Positions 58,927-64,000 of a stretch of DNA of 64,000 nt are shown piece after piece. The notes under the pieces were generated by a model that made no database searches, was not told the DNA's origin, and saw only the letters and a program-made list of their open reading frames with translations. Each line of letters opens with the position of its first letter. The stretch's first letter is position 1. The translations under genes and the position numbers were made by a program. The stretch comes from Spirochaetaceae bacterium UBA6243 (GTDB lineage Bacteria; Spirochaetota; Spirochaetia; Treponematales; Rectinemataceae). Location of the stretch: the NCBI GenBank assembly GCA_002441395.1, contig DJVZ01000022.1, positions 5,709 to 69,708 on the forward strand, given 5' to 3'.

Positions 58927-58970
58927 AAAGGGGCTGCCCAGGATTCTTCTTGGGCAGCCCCTTTGATTTT
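58927..58970. terminator. Bidirectional intrinsic terminator
   Basis: Arms GGGGCTGCCCA / TGGGCAGCCCC, 10-nt loop, extended by A/T runs on both sides (AAA before, TTTGATTTT after). It ends the small-protein mRNA on the plus strand; on the minus strand the stem is followed by TTTTT and lies 45 bp after the MalK-type gene. Confidence 0.92.
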
Positions 58971-59014
58971 CCTTCCAATGCTGCGAAAATCACACAACGC
59001 CGAAAAAATCGCCT

Positions 59015-60136
59015 TTACTCTTCCTGTTCATTCCACCTGACGGGGAGAATGCTTTTTTCCGTCTCTTTGTCGAAATAGATCGCCTTGGCCATAACGGGCG
59101 CAAACGTGATGGTGTCGCCATGCTTGTGCAGATGATGTGGCGGAATGCGCGCAATCATATTTTGGGTCGGGGTTGTCGCCTGAAGGTGGATTTCCGAACC
59201 GAGCGGCTCGACGACGGTAACCTTGGCATCGAACTTCTGACCACTCTGCGCGGCATCGGCGACGAGGAGATCCTCCGGCCTGATGCCAAAATACACGCTC
59301 TTGCCGACATAGGGCTTGAGAAGTGCATTATGCTGCTCATCGGGCGAAAGCTTGAACGAGCCTTCGTCGATAAGTATCTGACCGCCTTCTTCGACCACAT
59401 TGACAGTCATGAAGTTCATGGGCGGCGAGCCAATGAATCCCGCGACAAATTTGTTGATTGGATCGTTGTACAGATACAGCGGTGAACCGATCTGCTGCAC
59501 GACACCATCCTTCATGACGACGATTTTATCGCCCATCGTCATTGCTTCGACCTGGTCGTGCGTGACGTAGATCATCGTCGCCTGAAGCCGATCATGCAGT
59601 TCGATGAGCTCGGCGCGCATCTGCACGCGCAGCTTTGCGTCGAGATTGGACAGCGGTTCATCAAAAAGGAAGACTTTGGGTTTGCGAACGATGGCGCGAC
59701 CCACCGCGACACGCTGACGCTGACCGCCCGAGAGCTGTTTTGGCTTGCGATCGAGCAGTTTTTCAATGTCGAGAATGCGCGCCGCCTCCTTGACACGGGA
59801 ACTGATCTCATCCTTCGGCAGTTTGCGAATTTTGAGGCCAAATGCCATGTTTTCATAGACGGTCATATGAGGATAAAGCGCGTAGTTCTGGAATACCATT
59901 GCGATATCCCTGTCTTTTGGCGGAACATCGTTGACGAGCTTGCTGTCGATATAAATCTCGCCCTCGGTGATATCCTCAAGCCCTGCGATCATTCGGAGGG
60001 TTGTCGTCTTTCCGCATCCTGACGGTCCGACGAAGACCACGAATTCCTTGTCGTTGATGGTGATGTTGGCATTCGTGACGGCACGCACGTTGCCTTCGTA
60101 CACCTTCCCGATACCTTTGAGTTCTACCTTTGCCAT
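59015..60136 (-). CDS. Sugar ABC transporter ATPase (MalK/UgpC/MsmK type)
   Basis: 373 residues. Nucleotide-binding subunit of carbohydrate ABC importers. Walker A GPSGCGKTT at 37-45, Q-loop MVFQNYALYPHM, signature LSGGQRQRVAVGRA, Walker B VFLFDEPLSNLDAKLR, H-loop YVTHDQVEAMTMGDKI. The last 130 residues form the TOBE/regulatory domain. No permease or binding protein adjoins it, so it probably serves several sugar importers, as MsmK does. GGGAGGATCC precedes the ATG. Confidence 0.93.
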   Translation of the reverse strand: MAKVELKGIGKVYEGNVRAVTNANITINDKEFVVFVGPSGCGKTTTLRMIAGLEDITEGEIYIDSKLVNDVPPKDRDIAMVFQNYALYPHMTVYENMAFGLKIRKLPKDEISSRVKEAARILDIEKLLDRKPKQLSGGQRQRVAVGRAIVRKPKVFLFDEPLSNLDAKLRVQMRAELIELHDRLQATMIYVTHDQVEAMTMGDKIVVMKDGVVQQIGSPLYLYNDPINKFVAGFIGSPPMNFMTVNVVEEGGQILIDEGSFKLSPDEQHNALLKPYVGKSVYFGIRPEDLLVADAAQSGQKFDAKVTVVEPLGSEIHLQATTPTQNMIARIPPHHLHKHGDTITFAPVMAKAIYFDKETEKSILPVRWNEQEE

Positions 60137-60171
60137 GGATCCTCCCTTTAAGAGGTGTATGTTATTGATCT

Positions 60172-60201
60172 AGTGTACGCCGGTTTGCTAGGGGCCGTCA
60201 A
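60172..60201 (-). promoter_or_regulatory. Promoter of the MalK-type ATPase gene
   Basis: Minus strand TTGACG, 18 bp, TACACT; leader of about 30 nt. The gene therefore need not depend on the upstream methyltransferase operon. Confidence 0.5.
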
Positions 60202-60218
60202 CCTTTCATGCAGCTTAT

Positions 60219-60986
60219 CTATAAGGAAAGCCATGCAAAGCCAGCAATACCGAAAGCAGTGGCGACATTGAGGGAAGCTTTTGTGCCTACCAGAGGAATT
60301 TCAGCACAGCCCCTGCGGCAAAAGCCGAGCGTTTCCCGAGAGATACCAAGCTCTTCTGAACCCAGCACCATAATGCCAGGAAGGGGAAAATCGAATTCCT
60401 GCAACGCAATGCCTCCCACCTCGAGTGCAAACACTCCTTCCATCGCTGCAAGCTCCGAAGTCGGCGCACGGCGCCATGGCAACCGTTCGACAGTCCCCAT
60501 GGAGGTTCGCAGCGCTCGCGGATGCAGGGGGTCGGCGCATTCAGGAGAAAGAATGATTTCCTCAAAGCCGAGGGCTTCCGCGGTACGAAAAACGCTCCCT
60601 ACATTGAAAGGAGAACGAATATCCTCAAGGTACACACGCATGCCGGGCCTGGGGGTGGCGCGGGACAGGGGCGGACGGGGTTCGGCGACGAAATCCCAGT
60701 CGGCAGGGCGCTGGCCGGAGGCGGCCATAAGAGCGTGGCGAAAACGATTGATGGCTTGGAGGTCGGCCTTACTGGAAAGAAAATTTTGTGCTGCGAGGAC
60801 TACTTCTTCTGGACTTTCATCGGAAATCGCCATGAATTCGGCGAGGCCCCTGGCATATACAAGCGAGCGCTCATAAGACGGGCTGTCCATGGAGCGCCAC
60901 TCGCGTTCAATGCGCTCAAGGATGAGGACGGCCTTGCGGGTTCTGGCTCGGCCATGAAGATTGGCAAAATGGCGAATATCCATCAT
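60219..60986 (-). CDS. SpoU/TrmH-family RNA methyltransferase
   Basis: 255 residues. SPOUT 2'-O-ribose methyltransferase: motif 1 RSPFNVGSVFRTAEALGFEE, motif 2 IMVLGSEELGIS, motif 3 IPLVGTKASLNVATAFGIAGF. About 120 N-terminal residues are a separate helical part. Target may be tRNA or rRNA; not resolved. The ATG overlaps the rsmI stop (ATGATG, either Met usable), so it is coupled to rsmI. Confidence 0.88.
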   Translation of the reverse strand: MMDIRHFANLHGRARTRKAVLILERIEREWRSMDSPSYERSLVYARGLAEFMAISDESPEEVVLAAQNFLSSKADLQAINRFRHALMAASGQRPADWDFVAEPRPPLSRATPRPGMRVYLEDIRSPFNVGSVFRTAEALGFEEIILSPECADPLHPRALRTSMGTVERLPWRRAPTSELAAMEGVFALEVGGIALQEFDFPLPGIMVLGSEELGISRETLGFCRRGCAEIPLVGTKASLNVATAFGIAGFAWLSL

Positions 60987-61690
60987 AGATCGTCACCGGC
61001 CTGACCGGAAGAAGGTTCATTCGCAAGTCCTCGCACGATAAGGCAAAATTCCCCCCTCGCCGACCCAGCGGGAAAGCGCGCGGCGAGCTCGGCGGCAGTT
61101 CCTTCAATTATTTCTTCATGTATTTTTGTAAGCTCCCTGCCAATGCACACCAGCCGGTTGGGATCGATCGACGCGATATCGGTCAGGAGCTTGCCGACCC
61201 GGAAAGGAGATTCATACAGCACAAAGGATTCACCCCTCAACAACAACTCTTTGAGCCTCGTCCGTCTTTTGCCGGGTTTAGGCGAAAGAAAACCATCGAA
61301 CAGAAAGGTCCGCCCCGAAACGCCGGCAGCGCTGACAAGGCAGGCAAATGCGCTGGGGCCGGGTACAGGAACGACCTTGTGTCCACGCCTGCGCGCCTCA
61401 CGCACCACCACGGCGCCGGGGTCCGACAGCCCCGGAGTTCCAGCATCGGAGCAGTAGGCGACGTCCTTGCCCTCATCCAAAAGGCTTACGACCCGCTCGG
61501 CCCCGCGCCGCTCATCGTTCGCATGACAGGATATCAGCGGCTTATGTATGTCAAAATGCGAAAGCAGCTTAAGCGTGTGCCGGGTGTCTTCGCACGCAAC
61601 CGTATCGACCGATTTGAGCGTTTCGAGCGCCCGCAGCGTAATATCGCCCAAATTGCCAATGGGCGTAGCGACCATATAAAGAGTGCTCAC
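60983..61690 (-). CDS. rsmI: 16S rRNA (cytidine-1402-2'-O)-methyltransferase RsmI
   Basis: 235 residues from a GTG (MSTLYMVATPIGNLGD) where family similarity begins. The frame is open to a GTG at 61771, but the added residues (YYCQACKRGERF...) do not belong to the family. RsmI methylates C1402 of 16S rRNA. Landmarks: VATPIGNLGDITLRALETL, ACEDTRHTLKLLSHF, VAYCSDAGTPGLSDPGA, VPGPSAFACLVSAAG and LYESPFRVGKLL. The ribosome site is weak for every start. It overlaps the TrmH-type gene. Confidence 0.92.
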   Translation of the reverse strand: MSTLYMVATPIGNLGDITLRALETLKSVDTVACEDTRHTLKLLSHFDIHKPLISCHANDERRGAERVVSLLDEGKDVAYCSDAGTPGLSDPGAVVVREARRRGHKVVPVPGPSAFACLVSAAGVSGRTFLFDGFLSPKPGKRRTRLKELLLRGESFVLYESPFRVGKLLTDIASIDPNRLVCIGRELTKIHEEIIEGTAAELAARFPAGSARGEFCLIVRGLANEPSSGQAGDDL

Positions 61691-61806
61691 ACTCACAATA
61701 CTGCACGAGGAGCGCCTCTTCTGTCTAGGCCAAAAGCGTTCCCCGCGCTTGCATGCTTGGCAATAGTACACCTATCCATAAATCAGAAAAATAATTATCA
61801 TGATGC

Positions 61807-62916
61807 ATGATGAAAACGATGAACTCGCGAAAAATTTCGTTTTTGATTCTCTTCCTCGTGCTGTTCGTGCTTGTGGCCCGACTCTTCTATCCTTTCCTGA
61901 CCGTGATTCTGTGGAGCGGCCTTCTGTATGTGTTTCTCGATCCGCTTCATAAGAAGCTGAAGGGGCCCGAAGGCCCTCACGGGCGAAGAACACTCAGAAC
62001 CTACCTCAGCGCGATTCTGCTTGCGGTGTTGGGAGTGCTCATTGTGCTCGTCCCTCTCGCGTTTCTCACAGTGGCGACGGGCAAACAGCTCGCCGACATT
62101 CTAAAATCGGGCGTCCATTTCTTTGAGGCCAATGCGGACAAGTTCAAAATCGACCCCCAGGGCCAGATCGGTGCGGCGCTTAAGTCCTTTTTCGGCGATT
62201 CCTTCGATTTGAGTCACTTCGATCTCATAAAAGAACTGCAGTCGTTTCTTGCCTCGGCGGCCAACCAGATTCTCAAAATCTCCACATCACTTATAAAAAA
62301 TGTTTCCCAGTTTGTCGTCACGATATTATTCATCATGTTTACCCTGTACTATTTCTTGATGGATGGAAAGGCACTGGGCGACACCTTCGTTTCGATGATG
62401 CCCATCGATCCTGAGCACACGCGTCTCTTCATGCGGAAGCTGCGAGAAACAGGCCGGCAGCTCGTCATAGGCTATTTTCTTGTTGCACTCTTTCAAGGGC
62501 TCATGATGTTTATCCTGAGCCTCATATTTGGTTTCAAGAACAATGTGCTCCTCGCAGTGCTCACCGCAATTTCATCTTTCGTACCAATGCTGGGTACTTC
62601 GATCGTATGGGTGCCGATGGCTCTCTTCATGGCATTAGACGGCAACGTTGTCAAGGCAATTGTGTTCTTAATCAGTGCGAGCATCGTGGTTTCGACGCTT
62701 GACAATTTCATAAGGCCCATGGTGCTGGGCGGGCAGCTTAAAGTGCACCCTCTGTTGCTCTTCTTCTCGATTGTAGGCGGGCTGGCTGTATTCGGATTCA
62801 ATGGAATAATTCTTGGTCCTCTTATACTCACGATCTTCATCGCTGCCGGCGAATTATACCGTGCCCTCAACGAAGAAGGCGAAAGCGCACCAAAAAAGGA
62901 AGAAAGCGCCACCTAG
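61807..62916 (+). CDS. AI-2E family (PerM-type) membrane permease
   Basis: 369 residues with about eight membrane helices: FLILFLVLFVLVARLFYPFLTVILW, LSAILLAVLGVLIVLVPLAFL, QFVVTILFIMFTLYYFL, LIFGFKNNVLLAVLTAISSFVPMLGTSIVWVP and later pairs. The central PMLGT segment and the LGPLILTIF end are typical of the family. Members transport very different solutes, so autoinducer export must not be assumed. No clear ribosome site; the start could be any of the Met at 1, 2 or 5. Its stop shares the CTAG tetramer with the convergent PHP gene. Confidence 0.87.
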   Translation: MMKTMNSRKISFLILFLVLFVLVARLFYPFLTVILWSGLLYVFLDPLHKKLKGPEGPHGRRTLRTYLSAILLAVLGVLIVLVPLAFLTVATGKQLADILKSGVHFFEANADKFKIDPQGQIGAALKSFFGDSFDLSHFDLIKELQSFLASAANQILKISTSLIKNVSQFVVTILFIMFTLYYFLMDGKALGDTFVSMMPIDPEHTRLFMRKLRETGRQLVIGYFLVALFQGLMMFILSLIFGFKNNVLLAVLTAISSFVPMLGTSIVWVPMALFMALDGNVVKAIVFLISASIVVSTLDNFIRPMVLGGQLKVHPLLLFFSIVGGLAVFGFNGIILGPLILTIFIAAGELYRALNEEGESAPKKEESAT

Positions 62917-63776
62917 CCGCTGGTTTGAGAGAAGCGCACAAGCGCATCGACGAGCTCATCACGGAAACGCCCTTCTATCGGCATGTTTCCCGCAGTGCGC
63001 CCCATTCCGCACGCGGGTCTCGCCTTCCCGTGAAAGTCGGAACCGGCAGTCACAAACATTTCCCTCTCACGGGCCATGCGCTCCAGAATCACACATTGCC
63101 CATACTTGGCGGTAGGATGATATGCCTCGATGCCACCGATCCCCATTTCCTTCCATCGCGAAAAGAGCTCACCGAGCATCGCTTTCGAGACAAAGAGCGA
63201 ATATGGATGAGCGACCACGGGGATACCGCACGCCGCGCGAATCACTGACAGAGCTTCTTCAAGAGGTAAACAGAACTTCTTTATGTAGAATGGCCTCCCC
63301 TTTCCAAGGTATCTGTCGAAGGCGTCCTGGCGGTTGCGTGCGCAGCGGGCTTCAACGAGCATATCCGCGAGATGTGGCCTTCCGATGTACGACTCGCGGG
63401 AAAGCTCGGCGATCTTCACAGTATCGAGCGGCAGGCCGGCAACTGCGATGCGCTCAAGAATTGCCTTATTGCGTTCATGGCGGGCCCGTGCAAGTCGCTC
63501 CGTGGCTTTGACCAGGGCGGGCGCATGGTCGTCGATGCCGTACCCCAGCAGATGAAATTCGCCAGGCTCAAAATCGATTTCGATCTCGATGCCGGAGATG
63601 AATTCGATGCCCGCACGGGCCGCAGCTTCGCGGGCCTCTGCAATGCCGTCGACGGTATCGTGGTCTGTCAGCGCGATCGTCGAAAGACCGAGCGCATGGG
63701 CTTTTTCAATGAGCGCGGAAGGCGCAAGCTCACCATCGGAGGCACTCGAATGGGTGTGAAGGTCAACCAGTCTCAT
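62913..63776 (-). CDS. PHP-domain phosphoesterase (RNase AM / YciV-like)
   Basis: 287 residues. Polymerase-and-histidinol-phosphatase fold with metal motifs DLHTHSSASDGE, LTDHDTVDG, PVVAHPYSLF and GSDFHGKARPACGMG. Relatives hydrolyse 3',5'-nucleoside bisphosphates or act as 5'-3' exoribonucleases on RNA fragments. The start overlaps the stop of the next radical SAM gene (ATGA), so the two are co-translated. Confidence 0.88.
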   Translation of the reverse strand: MRLVDLHTHSSASDGELAPSALIEKAHALGLSTIALTDHDTVDGIAEAREAAARAGIEFISGIEIEIDFEPGEFHLLGYGIDDHAPALVKATERLARARHERNKAILERIAVAGLPLDTVKIAELSRESYIGRPHLADMLVEARCARNRQDAFDRYLGKGRPFYIKKFCLPLEEALSVIRAACGIPVVAHPYSLFVSKAMLGELFSRWKEMGIGGIEAYHPTAKYGQCVILERMAREREMFVTAGSDFHGKARPACGMGRTAGNMPIEGRFRDELVDALVRFSQTSG

Positions 63777-64000
63777 TCAATGTATCCTGTCCTCCCGAAG
63801 CACTCGACGCCAATCTCGGCGGGAAGCGCGCCCCTGACGCGGCGCGCGATCGTCTGCAGCTCCGCATCTTCCAGGGCTGCAACCCAGGGCTTGGCGGGCA
63901 TCCGGGCGACCGTATAGAGCTGAATCGCGCGAACTTTGGCGCGTCTCTGGAGAAGACTCTGAAGCGTCTCGAGATAGCCATCGGTGTCGAACAGAAGCGC
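63773..64000 (-). CDS. Radical SAM protein, C-terminal part
   Basis: Open at the right edge; 75 codons plus stop are present. The stretch AIQLYTVARMPAKPWVAALEDAELQTIARRV matches the end of COG0731-like radical SAM proteins (YTVARPPAE...PLxxEELxxIA). The cluster motif lies outside the window. Its stop overlaps the PHP gene start by 4 bp. Confidence 0.65.
   Translation of the reverse strand, partial: ALLFDTDGYLETLQSLLQRRAKVRAIQLYTVARMPAKPWVAALEDAELQTIARRVRGALPAEIGVECFGRTGYIE

Noticed and set aside
61691..61771. N-terminal extension of RsmI with a Cys-x2-Cys (YYCQAC)
   Set aside because: The extension has no family similarity and no ribosome site; the conserved protein begins at the internal GTG, so the apparent Cys pair is probably untranslated.
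61807..62916. AI-2E permease as a quorum-sensing exporter
   Set aside because: The family name is historical; members move many solutes and no luxS or AI-2 uptake gene is nearby.
1..64000. CRISPR arrays, insertion sequences, prophage genes, tRNA and rRNA genes
   Set aside because: No regularly spaced repeats, transposase, integrase or phage structural genes were seen, and no cloverleaf was evident in the intergenic gaps; a tRNA search program was not run.

Overview
The window is 64 kb of gene-dense bacterial chromosome of moderately high GC, with about 47 protein genes, no rRNA, no recognisable tRNA, no insertion sequence and no CRISPR array. The gene content points to a diderm bacterium, most likely a spirochaete. 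There are LolA, several lipoproteins, a long pyrophosphate-dependent phosphofructokinase, a GerMN protein, a TGS-domain nucleoside kinase and type III PLP decarboxylases, and no Gram-positive envelope genes. This assignment is inferred from family content, not from a marker gene.

Layout. 1-5 kb: the 3' end of rsmE, a CadC-type repressor with a Cd/Zn/Pb efflux ATPase, and asnB. 5-16 kb: a flavoprotein, a 37-codon signal-peptide remnant, pepF, a LacI regulator diverging from a nucleoside kinase, then an operon of malic enzyme, nitrilase and a peptide-binding protein, and a dihydroorotate-dehydrogenase-like gene. 16-24.6 kb: thrS behind a T-box leader, diverging from clpS-clpA-aat and a B12/radical SAM gene, and a 2-hydroxyacid dehydrogenase. 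24.7-29.7 kb: a large ankyrin lipoprotein, a sigma-70-family factor and a LysM/M23-like protein. 29.9-37.4 kb: a pfp-lolA-rodZ-like-rimO-pcrA operon. 37.4-43.8 kb: glgA with two membrane proteins, and a beta-propeller lipoprotein. 44-48.4 kb: the glycine cleavage operon gcvT-gcvH-gcvPA-gcvPB. 48.4-55 kb: GerMN, phosphoesterase, TPR and membrane protein genes, an ornithine/lysine decarboxylase and an aminotransferase. 55-64 kb: a tandem FMN-binding protein, galK with a sugar transporter, a 36-residue Lys/Glu-rich protein, a MalK-type ATPase, two RNA methyltransferases, an AI-2E family permease, a PHP phosphoesterase and the end of a radical SAM gene.

Metabolically this reads as a fermentative, sugar- and peptide-using organism: PPi-dependent glycolysis, malic enzyme, glycogen synthesis, galactose use, oligopeptide capture and cleavage, and glycine cleavage. 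Protein quality control is represented by a compact ClpS-ClpA-Aat N-degron cluster.

The most notable signals are the complete T-box leader with an ACC (Thr) specifier upstream of thrS in a probable non-Firmicute, and a recurring leaderless-mRNA signature in which a -10-like hexamer sits 8-9 nt before an ATG that has no Shine-Dalgarno. Others are a binding-protein gene whose best start is ACG, a self-contained gene for a 36-residue charged protein, and a membrane protein carrying two related winged-helix-like modules. All promoter, operator and terminator calls are by eye.
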